From Symsagittifera roscoffensis (taxonomy: Eukaryota > Xenacoelomorpha > Acoela > Convolutidae): a DNA stretch of 64,000 nt. Location of the stretch: contig NC_087067.1 of NCBI RefSeq assembly GCF_963678635.1, forward strand, positions 6,552,647 through 6,616,646. The letters are read 5' to 3'. Made by a program: the position numbers and the translations under genes. The notes under the pieces were generated by a model. The model had not been told where the DNA came from. It searched no databases and saw only the letters and a program-made list of their open reading frames with translations. Within the stretch, counting starts at the first letter, position 1, and every line of letters starts with the position of its first letter. Positions 10,641 through 22,400 of the stretch are shown piece after piece.

Positions 10641-11746
10641 AACACACTTGCTATTAAAAACTTGACTAACAAGCGAAAAATTCATCGCAACGAAAATTCA
10701 CATCCTCAAATCGAAATAAAATGCAAGTTTTTTGCAGATTAAAAAATCCAGAAAATCATTGTCAATATTCATACTTCTCAGCCTTTTAAGTCAGCGAAAT
10801 AACCAGACATTCACATATAGGATAATGAATTCAAAGCATGATATTTTTTCCCCAACCTTTGTAAATTTTGCCAGCTACATTGGTAAAATTTAGAAATTAA
10901 AAACCATTTGGTGGCACGAAAACGCTGCTTTTTTCTTTAATAGTTTCCCAGGTCATTAGTTATGTTCAACTTTTAGGTACAATTTTTTGAACTATGCTTC
11001 CCGCTAATTGTGATACATCACAAACAGCATGGCAAGCAAGCCGGCAGAAAAACTAGACAAAGAACTTGGTCAAAAAATAAATCAGAAAAAAAACAGAAAA
11101 CAGTCAACCAAAAATTTCATACGTACCCTCGAATTAGGTTGAATTTTAGGGGAAAAATTTGGGTCAAAAAAGACAATTGTCAGCAATTAGCGAAAAAAAG
11201 AAACCTTTAAAACCGAAGAAACAGTTAAAGCGAAAAAATTGTAAACGAAATGCGAAGAATTCAGAGCAGTAGGTTTACAATCGACGTCAATACACATTTT
11301 GAAATAGAGACGAAGCTGCACTTCGTGAAAACAAGCGAGAAAACGACAAATAGCATATTTAACATAGACGAAGCTGAGCATCCGCCCACCACTTGCAATA
11401 CACAATTAAGCTCCAAAAATCAAAAGATAAATGGTCTTAGACGAAAATTGAAAAACATGAATGAATTTTGTTGAAGAAATCGTAGGCCCAAAAATCAGAA
11501 AAAATTTTATTGCAATTGTTACAGAAGTCAATTACCTTCAAACAAAGGAAGGATTTGGGCTGAACGCATACATTTCTTTTTGATAACAAATAGATGAAAA
11601 CGATAAGAAAACATTTCGGTCAAAACATTGAGATACCATACTTCCTAAATGTACTCAAATACTTTTCAATAAAACTTGCAACCAAACAACCCGCATATCC
11701 AAACATAGCCAATCGAAGATTGGAACAAAGTAATTAACGCAAGTAA
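10641..11746. other. Intronic AT-rich spacer, nothing recognised
   Basis: There are only short lysine-rich frames without family resemblance. The palindromic word GAAGCTGCACTTCG (about 11310) resembles GAAGCTGAGCTTCG at 1869, again suggesting small repeat debris. The last four bases before the LTR (ACAT, 11747-11750) are the candidate target-site duplication of the giant element. Confidence 0.4.
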
Positions 11747-11750
11747 ACAT

Positions 11751-12635
11751 TGTAACATTCGCCCAAATATCACACAGCGACGGAGCGTAGAAAAAGTACC
11801 TATCAACGACTGGCAGGCGTCAGTTACCTTAATTCTACTCGTTTTTCACCGTCTCGACCTTGCCAGTTGATTTTCTGGTCTGTTTAGGGCAAAGTAAAAA
11901 GTTACCATTTTTAGGCCATCAGTCAAACGACTTTTGATCAGCTTTCGTTTGCATGCGAACACAACCACATAGCTGAGTCTCGGATCCTCAGACTACGTGA
12001 TTGTCATTAAAAACACGGCTCGAACAACCTATTTTATTATGTTTTTGTGTGACAGTTTTATATTAAATCCATTGGAGATGGATTGACCCTTTCCTTTTTC
12101 TATCTACTCATGCTCTGAAATATTAAATAATAACGGTGTTAATTACGATCTAGGACATTACAGCAGCTGTTATAGTTAGTTTACCCAGTCCCTTCACATA
12201 TAACAGTCTCTGGGGGACCAAGCCTCCGCTCCCGTGATTTTCTTGAGATAACACTCTTATCTCCTATATTTCGTGTCCCGGGAGGGTTCCGTGGTATTTC
12301 TCTTCCCCCCACTGAAGCCTCCGTCTCCACAAATATCTGTCACTAAGGTCCTTATCGTGTGTTATTGCCACGATAAGAGGCTCCGTAATTTTCTCTTCTC
12401 GGATACAACCGTTCGTCACAAAATATGGCGTCGTTCTGATTTTTCTCTATTTTATTCAAAATGGCCGTCTTTTTTCTATTTCTCAGAAATGTTCTCCTTC
12501 AAATCGAAATTTTAAAAATAAAAATTCCAGAACATTCTGACCCTCCGTCGCAACACTTTTCTGTTCGTAAGGCCTTTAGTCACTTTTTTTTCCGTCGCGG
12601 GAAGGTTATACTGTGTCATCCGGCGGAATGGCACA
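11751..12635 (-). repeat. Element A downstream (3') LTR
   Basis: 885 bp, matching 29081-29965 without a difference that I could find. It lies at the 3' end of the minus-strand element, directly after the polypurine tract. A frame of 80 codons (12273-12515, plus) occurs inside both LTRs but is an accident of the repeat. The minus-strand segment around 12240-12275 (CGAAATATAGGAGATAAGAG) resembles the region just downstream of the TATA box in element B's LTR. Confidence 0.95.
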
Positions 12636-12648
12636 TACTCCCCGGACA
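12636..12648 (-). promoter_or_regulatory. Element A polypurine tract
   Basis: On the minus strand the sequence TGTCCGGGGAGTA abuts the LTR start TGTGCC. The same arrangement (AGTCCGGGGAGTA then TGTGCC) occurs before both LTRs of element B (34055-34067 and 55472-55484). This is where plus-strand DNA synthesis would be primed. The core recurs inside the coding region (see 17069-17080 and 19533-19712). Confidence 0.85.
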
Positions 12649-13381
12649 AGTCTCCATCAATGTCCCTATTGATCGCACAACACCGGGTTATCGTCAAGTA
12701 GGTATCCAGTTTTCTGTAACCAATCTTACAAATCGCATAAGAAAATGAAATTTATCTACTCCACCTCAACTCACTACGTGTTCACAAATGGCATCGTACT
12801 ACATCTCACTGCCTTTCAACATTTTCACAAAAGTTGCACCATGAGGAGTGTCCTAGATAAAATTTCCTTTCTGACTACTTACGTCATCTCGCCATAAAAC
12901 TTCTTTTCGCTTCTGATTAAAAAGTGGGACGTGGCACGGCCACGCACCCGTTAAAATTAACTTAACTTCACTCACCAAGTATAATTAGTCATTTATGCGG
13001 TCCTTTCAATATTAAAACTAAGAAACTCTGTGGCTAGGAAAGTTATTGAGTTACCCACCCTTCTCGAGCGAGTTTACTCAAACTTACCATGTCGCCACAC
13101 AGTGAATTTGTGTCTTACACAGGTTAAAAACTTCAGTCGGGAATAAATAGGTAAATATACTCACCTATGCTCCTTATATACATACATAGATAAAAGTAAC
13201 TAAAATCAACAATTTCAACAATTTTAACAATTGCAACAATTTTCAAAGTTTGGTCTGACCAAACTAAATCAAAACAAAAAGTTTCACAAGTTCAATAATC
13301 AAAACTTGGTTGATTTGTTCAAGTTTTTACACACAAAGACAATCAAGTTTTTTCTCCTTCTCTTCTCTTCCTCCGTCATCT
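12649..13381 (-). other. Element A 3' untranslated region
   Basis: This is the stretch between the stop of the 906-residue frame and the polypurine tract. Beside the tract it has GGGACATTGATGGAGAC, which parallels GGGACGTCGATGGATAT beside the internal tract at 17069. A short array of CAACAATTT words lies at 13208-13245. No further gene was seen. Confidence 0.6.
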
Positions 13382-16102
13382 TCATTCCATCATTTCTCCA
13401 TCCTGATGTTCAGCGTCACTGTCTTCCAGAACTTTCTCTAACATGTCCAGAGAGTTGCGGGCCGTGCCCCAACCCTCCTGCTCCAACAGCCTCGGTTTGC
13501 AACAAGGTAGTAAGTCCACATTCACCTTCTGCTCCCGGTTCCTGCAAAAGCTGTTGTGAAGACACAGGCTCACGTTTCGTTCTAGGTCAGCTCTTAAGAC
13601 CTCTTTCTTTTCATCTTCAGTAACACAAGGCGCTCCAGCTACTCGCTTCACCGCAGTGGTGACCGCGTTTCTATGCGTCAGGAAAGCTCTCTTATAGGCT
13701 CCTGGTCCTATGTCTAGCTGGAAAGATTGATAGGCTTCCGTGTTCCTTGACATGTGACGCTTCGCGCGTTCATACATCCAAGATGTCATCACTGCACGGA
13801 ACCAAGGCATCAATCTTTGCCTTGACCATATTCTTTCAATGGCTTTAGGTATTCTCAGAACCTTGCAAGTGGTTCTGAAAAGATCCAATTCACTACTCAT
13901 TTTCACGTTGCTCAGCTGTTCAGGAGTCGGCACGGCCATCTCCTGCTCATTTGTGTCCGCATAAGCCTCCAACCATCTCACTGCTAGCATGGCGCTAACC
14001 ACCACGATTGACACTGGTTGATTCTGATCGGGCAACCCCGTGGAGTACAACTCCTCCACGTCCCAAATTAGGATCAGGTTCCCACGTTTGGGGTACCACA
14101 ACGTCTGCGCTAAGCAGTGGCAAGGATATTCCCCGTGGGTTCTCACTATGTTCCTTCGGGTTCGATACCCTGAGGCTCCCAGCAACGGTTCCACTTCCAT
14201 CAGGATTCTATGTAGATCGTCTTTCTCTTCTATGGTGGGGAATTCAGTGGGTAACGCTCCACTCGCTTTCTGCTTCTGGAACTCACTCACGTTGCCTTCG
14301 TTCAGTATCATGAACTCTTCACCCACAACGTCTTGCAACTCGCCTTCGGATCTCTTCGGGACTGCCCGAAAGATCTTTGCCAACAAGTCATATGACCTCT
14401 CTGACATTCTGGCCAACCTCACGCATTTTGGCACAGAGAAAAGCTGGTCAACCAACACCTGTTGCGTCCTCGCATCCATCACCACCATGTGCGTAGGATA
14501 CTTGCTATTGCAGTATGGCGCGGAGCTTGAACCCACCATATATTTTGAACCAGTAGGTCTGTGATAGGCTTCACTATCCCTCAGATTCATTTCATTCTCT
14601 AGGGCTTCTCGCCAGCCTCCAATCTTTTGCTCTGTCTGTAATGCTCCAGGGAATATCTCCACGCTGAGGGACGCCACTAGCTCATGGGCACGCTCCAAGC
14701 GCTCAAGCGATTCTATCGAACTCGTCATGCTACAAAATCCCAAGGCTGTGATCAGGTTTACGTCCGTCACCCCATGGCAGTCTGCGACCAATTCCATGGC
14801 ACTCTTATCTGACATGCTTAATCTTCCATACAATCGTGCCAGTTGTCGATGCTGCTCGCTCAGCGTAATCAGGCAGTGTCCCACGTTACAAACATGTCCT
14901 TCCATCCCACTGTGTTGAGCCAAGCATGTGCCTTGCTCCAACCAATCACTCGACGTACCTTCCTCGGACAGCTCCGTGGACGGGTTGCTCTTCTTCTTCA
15001 TCAATCTCATGCTTAGCAGGTGATGTATCATGGCCAGATCATGTAAACTCGCATCATCATCCCTTTCCAATATGACATCCGCGGTCATATCCCAGATTAA
15101 GCCTGCGTTAGGATGGGGACACCAGGAAGGCTTCATGAGTTCCCACATCACCACTAGACTGGTTTTCAAGGGACCGTCCCAAGAACCACAATCAAAACTC
15201 ACTTGCCCTTTTAGCTCGGGAATCGAGGGTTCGACTACTCGTTCCTCCAAAATAATTCCCAGCTTGGGTTGTTCCACCATCAGCATTCCGATCTCCTTAA
15301 TTCGTTCAACCCAGAAGTTGAGCACTGTGACTTGCTCGTAGTCGAAGTATGCTTCCCTGGCTTCTTCGTTCACGAAGGGATTATACGCCATCCCTGGTAT
15401 GCCAGACACGTATTGGAACGACTTCAGTCTCCCTAGGGTTGCAAACTCTTTTTGTCCTCTGACCGCTTCAATCAAGTCTCGACTCACTTTCAATTCTTTG
15501 TTGGAGTATCTTCTCACTTCTTCCAACTTGCGATAGCTTTCCATATCATTCGACTCCTTGTTTGGCACGGTCAATGGCATGTCCTGATATAGCTCTAGGA
15601 GTGCCCTAAGGAAGTTCCTTTCGCAATCAACTCCCTTTTCCCGAATGATCTTTATACATTCTCCCAACACAGGAGTGGGGATGCGATCCACCACAAACCT
15701 GACAAAGCAAAGGGCATCCTTCCGTTTAGCCCATGCTATCGCTGAATCGTCTTTTGAGATCAATGTTCGTAAAGCTTCCATCAATTCTAGCTCCTGTTCT
15801 CGTGATTTCGAGTCGTTGCTGGCTTCATACTCCGCCCTTTTGATGCCCATCAAGCACCAAGCCAGTCGTACTTGCAGATCAGTTCTCACGCAAGGATGAG
15901 CCAGGTATGCTGCTACAGTCGCAGGTGCATTCATCGTCTCATCAAAGTATTTCTGGAGGGCCGCCCTCCAAGAAATCTCTAGCAACTTTTCTAATCCAAT
16001 TTCGTTCGCTTCTGATGACATTACTGTCCCATATTCTTTTCGATTGATTCTTCGTGTAATCTCTTCTGATTCAGTGTCAGTAAACAATTTCCGATCAATC
16101 AA
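13382..16102 (-). CDS. Element A second protein (906 residues), function unknown
   Basis: One uninterrupted frame lies downstream of the polyprotein where an env gene sits in retroviruses. I see no signal peptide or clear membrane anchor, so it does not read as an envelope. The protein is Leu/Glu-rich with two Cys/His clusters: CLAQHSGMEGHVCNVGHC around residue 395, and HGEYPCHCLAQTLWYP around residue 660. Other landmarks are LFSVPKCVRLARMSER (around 555), LILIWDVEEL and FLTHRNAVTTAVKRV. The last three regions are well conserved in element B (52409-55048), and a short relic of the same protein is at 60639-60729. This shows selection across copies. No known family is recognised. It may be expressed from a spliced or internal-promoter RNA; neither signal was identified. 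Confidence 0.8.
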   Translation of the reverse strand: MIDRKLFTDTESEEITRRINRKEYGTVMSSEANEIGLEKLLEISWRAALQKYFDETMNAPATVAAYLAHPCVRTDLQVRLAWCLMGIKRAEYEASNDSKSREQELELMEALRTLISKDDSAIAWAKRKDALCFVRFVVDRIPTPVLGECIKIIREKGVDCERNFLRALLELYQDMPLTVPNKESNDMESYRKLEEVRRYSNKELKVSRDLIEAVRGQKEFATLGRLKSFQYVSGIPGMAYNPFVNEEAREAYFDYEQVTVLNFWVERIKEIGMLMVEQPKLGIILEERVVEPSIPELKGQVSFDCGSWDGPLKTSLVVMWELMKPSWCPHPNAGLIWDMTADVILERDDDASLHDLAMIHHLLSMRLMKKKSNPSTELSEEGTSSDWLEQGTCLAQHSGMEGHVCNVGHCLITLSEQHRQLARLYGRLSMSDKSAMELVADCHGVTDVNLITALGFCSMTSSIESLERLERAHELVASLSVEIFPGALQTEQKIGGWREALENEMNLRDSEAYHRPTGSKYMVGSSSAPYCNSKYPTHMVVMDARTQQVLVDQLFSVPKCVRLARMSERSYDLLAKIFRAVPKRSEGELQDVVGEEFMILNEGNVSEFQKQKASGALPTEFPTIEEKDDLHRILMEVEPLLGASGYRTRRNIVRTHGEYPCHCLAQTLWYPKRGNLILIWDVEELYSTGLPDQNQPVSIVVVSAMLAVRWLEAYADTNEQEMAVPTPEQLSNVKMSSELDLFRTTCKVLRIPKAIERIWSRQRLMPWFRAVMTSWMYERAKRHMSRNTEAYQSFQLDIGPGAYKRAFLTHRNAVTTAVKRVAGAPCVTEDEKKEVLRADLERNVSLCLHNSFCRNREQKVNVDLLPCCKPRLLEQEGWGTARNSLDMLEKVLEDSDAEHQDGEMME

Positions 16103-16461
16103 GATCTAAAAGACAGGTCGCGACTTAGAACCATCATTTTAAGATGCACATCAATCAATTCTCTAAAACTCTCCATTGAAATTCTCTTTTTCAATTCTGA
16201 TTTAAAATTTTAGCACCAAGGTGGATCGTCCACCTTTACTTTTGTCAGAGTAGCATGAATGTACGCTGTCACCTTGATGACCTGGGGTGCCCCAGGTCTT
16301 TTATGACACTAACATAAAACATAACATCACAATAACATAACATAAACATCACATAAAAACCTAATCCCTAATACTGTACCTAAGACCTAACCTAATCTAA
16401 AACTTGACTCTAATTCTTATCGAGCAACTTAATAAAAACCACTTATCGCCGAGCGCAATTC
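16103..16461 (-). other. Gap between the two element A genes
   Basis: About 360 bp without a gene. The part near 16320-16420 is a run of ATAACATCACA and CTAACCTAA type words. In element B the corresponding position holds about 6.5 kb of accessory frames (46487-52500). This gap is therefore the place where the two elements differ most. Confidence 0.5.
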
Positions 16462-19400
16462 TTAGCATATGCTCAGATAGTATTTTTTATGTAAGTAAAC
16501 CTCTATGTCAGTCTCTGAAAATATCACATGCACAAGAGCGTACAACTCTCTCGGATGTAGCTTTCCCCTATTAGGATCGTACACTGGCAACGAGAGAGAG
16601 GTCACACCTCTCTCAACCAGGAAATCCCTAAGTCGAGTCAAGGCCAACACCAAGCTCTCCGGATTCACGTGTTGCCTATCAGTAGCTTTCGTAACCAAAA
16701 AACACAAATATTTCCCTGGTATCTGTGATGCAACAGGGGGCAACGCTATCACTCCTCCTACACCCGGCCTCTGTTTCCACAAAAACTCGATATTCTTGTA
16801 CTCCCTTTTAAAGTCGGCCGCTAGTGCTGTTTTGAAGCTTACGTCCGCAGTTATCGCTATGGCGCATGTGCGTTCCGTGAGTATGAAATCGCTGTCCGTT
16901 ATCACGATATTGTTCGAATAATGGTTCGGGAGATCAAAATACGATTCAAAGATTCGTCCAAAAGGTGGTTCTTTAGCATTCTCGCCCTCTGTCTCTAGTT
17001 CTCCGGTTTCCCTTGCCGATTTTAATTTTTTTATCATGAGATTTTCGGTGTGGGTGAGTCCTACCCCCACTCCCCGGACAAAAATATCCATCGACGTCCC
17101 CGTCGATCGCCCAAAGTCTAGGAGACCGAGGTTGGATTGTGGAACACGTAGAGGACCATCTGGGGCGACCCAGTTGGACTCGGTATTGTCATGACTGATG
17201 TATCTGACGCCATCTCTGTCGACGTCCTGAATCGTCAGGATCGTCTCTTTTGGATCTGTCGGCAGATCGTGGAGCCATTCGAGCACGCGCAAGTTTGTTA
17301 GTTCTTGCTCATGAGTCTGTTCCGCTTCTGGTTCGAACTCCACTTCCGGTTCTGATCGATCGTCGATCCAATCTTGATCCATATCGTTCACAAGGTCGAT
17401 TTCTTTTAGGATTGCTACTTCGTCCAGCCCCACCAGCGAGTCTATGACATCACTCACTACTACCCGGTCTACAACGAAGTCCTCGCCATACGGATTGTAT
17501 TTCTTCTGGTTTTTTCCCCTCTTACTTTGGCGTGTCTCCATAGTGAGCGGAAAGTCAGGCTGTATTCCTTTGTCAATTTCGGTTTGTTCTGGGCAATCCC
17601 AGTCTTCTTCGGCATATGGTAGAGTTTCATCGTCCACCTCTACTCGCTCAGTCAACTCGAGATCCAGTGGTAGATCACAATTGTCCACCATCTCATTCCC
17701 GTCGTTCTTGTCGCGAGTACCCCTTTCATTCACTTCACAAGCAGGATCCACTATTAAATAGTCTCCCTCTTGCATGTCCGCTGGGATGCACCAATCCTCG
17801 GACGAGGCGTTGTGTGGTTTGATATTCTCGTAATGAGCCGCTCTTCCGGTGCTCAGCCGATAAAAACGACCTCCTTGATGCACCTCTGTTATCTGAAATG
17901 GACCACGCCATTTCTTTAATAGTTTCTTGGTTCCTTTTGGTGGAACCACTTCCTGGAACACCCAGACGTAATCGCCAACTGAGTAGGCTTTTGCATCGGC
18001 TGTTCTTTTATCAAACCTCCTTTTTTGTCTAATTTGCGCCTGTTGCGTATTCCTCCTGCATAAGTCATTGAGGTCCTGTTGTCTTCTAATAACGTCCCGC
18101 ACGTACGTTTGCGGTGCTGTCCTCTTCCCTTCATATTCAGGGTAGAAGAACGTTAACGGGAGTGCTTTTTCATGACCCGTGAGCATCATATGCGGACTTA
18201 TTCCCGTGGTGGAATGCTCCGTGCTGTTGTAAGCACCCATCACTTGCGGTAAGTGCTTGTCCCAGTCATCCATGTAGCGTGAGCAGTAGACTCTCAACAT
18301 GGATACCAGTGTGCGATTCTGCCTCTCGACTAGGCCATTCGTTTGCGGGTGATAAGTGGTCGAGTGGGCCTGCGCTACCTGCGACCTTTTCATTAACTCT
18401 TTCGTGAGATCACCTACGAATGCTTTGCCATTGTCAGATTGGAACGTGATGGGGCAGCCATGCCTTGCTATCCACACGTTTATCAAATGATCGCACGTTT
18501 CTTCTGCCGATGCTGTCATGCAGGGTGCCGCCTCCGCATACTTCGTAAAATGGTCGATCATTACCAGCACCTGATTATAGCCCGTTGCTGTCATGCAGAT
18601 TTTCTGGTGATCAATTTGCACCACTTCGTTGAAACCTGACGATTCTATTGACTGTAGGGGGAACCTTAGTTTCCTGGGATCCTTTGCCTGTTGACAAGAC
18701 AGGCATGCGGCTATCCATTTCTCACAAGCCTTCTTCAACCCCGGCCATTCGAATCGTTTTTGTATCCTGTTATACACTTTGTCCACGCCTTGATGTCCCA
18801 TCTGATCATGTGAGCGAAAGAGCAACTCAGTCTGGTACAACTGTGGTAACACTATTGAGTTGTATTTATAAAGGACCTTGTCCTCCTCCTTGCGCTTACA
18901 GGCTACGATTCCGTCCTTATTCAGGTACAACAAGTCTTTTCTCTTCAGGTAAAACTGCTTCAGGATTTTGTAGCTGTCTTCTTCCAAGTCTCCCTTGTCA
19001 GGTGCTCCATTCTCGATCCATCTTTTCAGACTGCTCGTCATTCTATCATTTCGTTGAGCCCTCAGGAGATCCGACAGCCTGTACCTGGCTTTCAAATACG
19101 TCTTCACCACGTTCATTTGCCCACTCATTATCTCCGGAGCATGAGCATCGTCCATCAACTTGACACACCATATCTTTTTCAAAGGCGTCGCTTCTTGCAC
19201 AGATGGTTCCAGATTGGTACGGACGACCGTACCATGTGGCAGCAATCTGGTTGGGCGTTTTGAAACTGCTATCAGTTCGAGCTCGTCTGCGGCATTGTCT
19301 ACCACAGTGCCCTCTTCATCTGAGGTGTATCTGTCCCTGTCTGGATCCTGATGTATTTCCCGGTCCAGCCCACGCTGCTTCCAGTCTACCAATAAGGAGT

Positions 19401-22400
19401 GGATCGCAATCTCTGACACATCGGAATTGGAAGTTGTTTCAGACGTGTTGTCCCAGGACTGGGGTCTCGAGTCACCACTTGAAACGACTGATTCCTCAAC
19501 ATCATATTCCAAGTTGTCTGAGATGTTTCTTGACTCCCCGGACAAAACTCTGTCCATCGGTCGCTTTGAACCCGACTCCCCAGACAAAATTCTGCCCCTA
19601 GGTGGTCTAGTCAACCTCTCCCCGGACAAGTCGTCCTGCACGGGCTCAAAGATGTCTGACTCATCAGAGGAGACGTCCTTGACTGGCTCGAAGGTGTCAG
19701 ACTCCCCGGACATTGTCTCGTCCATGGACGAACAATCTGGGCTTGGCTCGTATTCCTCTTTTGCATCCGTGAAGTGCACTCTCCTCGTGAAGCTAGATTT
19801 CGATCTGATCCTGACTTCCTCAGTAGCTTGGTTTTGATTCGATGTTCCATATTCAGTGAACGAAGTTCTCAACAATACTTCTTTCGGCATCGAGGTCACC
19901 AGCTGGTTGACGATCGACCTGCAATCCCGTTCAACGCCTCGGCTGCGAATGGACACTGGCCTCTTCTCCGTTCTCTCGGTGACAGTCAACCTCTGCATGG
20001 TTTCCCTCCATTCACGATCATGCCTATCCACTTCCCTATCCAACAAGTCACGGAGTTTTCCCATGACGTCCGGCGCCACGTTCACCGTCTTATTCAATAA
20101 AGCGATGCTGTTTATACCCAGCCTGGTCAGTTCTTGCTGTACCAAGTTGGATCGGACTAGCAGATCCAACGGAACGGGTTCGCCTCTGGCTAAAAGCTTT
20201 ATCTCCGCAGCCGTCTCCACTGGAAGGTCAGGGTGTCCAGGTATAGGATGTCCTGATTTGTCTAACCACCTAGTAAGTGGCAGCTCATCATAGGTTTCTT
20301 TGTCCAGAAAGGAAAACCCGTCTTTGATCTCTGATTGGTTAACTTGCTTCTCTTCGAGGCGCTCATAAAATTCTGTCTTTTTGCTGAGGCTATCTGCGTT
20401 CTGGTGCTTGTCACGGGTACGGTGCTCTATGATCATGCGGTATCCATCCAAGCGCACGATCCAACGACCAATGTAGCTCTGGTCCATCGAATAGGTTTTC
20501 AGCCAGGCAAGGGCACGATTGTCCACACGCAACTTGAAGGGAGCACTCCCCAAGTAGGCCCTGTACTTTTCCACAAACGTGATCACAGCAAACATCTCCG
20601 CTTTTGGTGCGCCGTACTTCATCTCAGTGTCACTCAGGACTTTACTTCCATAAGCTATCGGACGAAGAACCGTTCTCCCGTTCCACTCCTGCTCTTGGTG
20701 AAGTATGCCTGATATCGCAACCACTGATGCATCCGTGTCCAGCACGAACATCCCCTTCTCCGTTGGCATGCCGAGGACCGGTGCCTCGCAAAGTTCGCGT
20801 TTGATGTTTTCAAATGAGACTTGTGCCTCATCAGTCCAGGTGAACTTTTTGCCCTTATTTCTCATCAACTTCTGCATGGGGTATATTTTGTCAGCATACC
20901 CCTTGATGAACTCGCGATAATAATTGGCGAATCCGAGAAAACTCATCAACTGTGTATCTGTTTTAGGTGCCTTCCAGGTCAGCACCGCTTCAACCGCTTC
21001 GGGATCTGGTCTCACTCCATGTTTGTCAACCAGGCGGCCCAGATACTTTATGGAATCTTTGAGGATTTCGCACTTAGAGGGTTTGCATTTCAGACCCGCC
21101 TGCTTCATGCAAGAAAACACCTCTTCCAACCTTTCGATGTGGTCTTCCAAGGTTGGTGTCGCGATCACTACATCATCGACATAACACATGATGAGATTCC
21201 CATACTTCTTAGTGACGCTCGTGAGTGCCTGAGCCATCAGTCGCTGGAATGTGGCTGTCGCGTTGCACAATCCGAATGGCATCCTCTTCCACTGGAACAG
21301 TCCCAGCTCACAAGCGAAACCTGTTTTCTCTCGATCTTGCTTTCTGAGCGGCACTTGCCAGAATGCTGAGCCCAAATCCAACGTTGTGAAGAACTTGGCG
21401 TCTCCCAGCTTGGATAGGCTCTCATCGATGCGGGGAATCGGATATGCGTCCTTTATAGTCACTGCGTTCAGATAACGGAAATCGCAACAAAATCTGAGTT
21501 GTCCCCCTTTCTTTTTTGCCATGACCACGCCACAAGCCCATGGGGACTTCGACGGCTCGATCATGTCGTACTCCATTAACATCTCGATTTCCTTCCTACA
21601 CGCTTCTGACTTGTTTGGGGTCATTCTTCTCGCCCCTTCCCTATGAGGTACCGAGCCCTCTTCTATCTCAATCTCGTGCTCTACAAAATTGCAACAACCT
21701 ATGTCGGCTTTATGTTTCGAAAAAACGTCTGCGTTCCGATTTAGCACCGCCCTGAGCGAATCTAGTTCCTTGTCGGATATTTTACCCTTCAGATGCTCTA
21801 TCTCAGGTAGGACAGGCCTATTCGCTGCTAACTCTGCTTCCGTCGGTCTCTCAGGAAAGTTGGAACAACTAGACAGCCCATCATCTGTTTCCGACTTCAT
21901 TGAAAACAATTTCCTAGAAGATTTCAATTCAATTACTCTTTTCATTATACATTCTTGGTTCGCATGTAATGGACACTTAGTTACATCAAACTTCTTCAAG
22001 TTCTCCACACTCAGAAAGTCTGTGTTCAGAGGCAAAGCGTAGCCAAGTTTCTTTCCCCTCTGTATTGTCACTGTTGTTGCCTCTGTGTTCAATAACACAC
22101 TCACACACAGTCCGCTCTGAGTGAGCGAGAAGCTTCTTCCTAAAATAGCCGAGCTTTTACTGTTTGGATTTGGTACCAGACACACCTGTCTGTCATTGCT
22201 GAGTTCATTCAAGTTCCTCATCCTAAACGTTGCTATTACGGCTTGGTTCGGTTTTAATCTAACTTTTCGATCCAGAAAAATCGGCACCTTGGCCTGATTA
22301 ATTAAGATCTTATTAAGGGGTCTTTTCTCATACTTTCTTTCAGGATCCCTGATCCTAATCAATCCGTCATTGAGATCTATCGTGACGTCAAAGTTGCGAA

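Noticed and set aside
12273-12515. 80-codon frame repeated at 29603-29845
   Set aside because: It is duplicated only because it lies inside both LTRs; no family resemblance and opposite to the element's sense strand.
13382-16102. Reading the 906-residue protein as a retroviral envelope
   Set aside because: Position is env-like, but there is no signal peptide, fusion-peptide-like segment or clear C-terminal membrane anchor.
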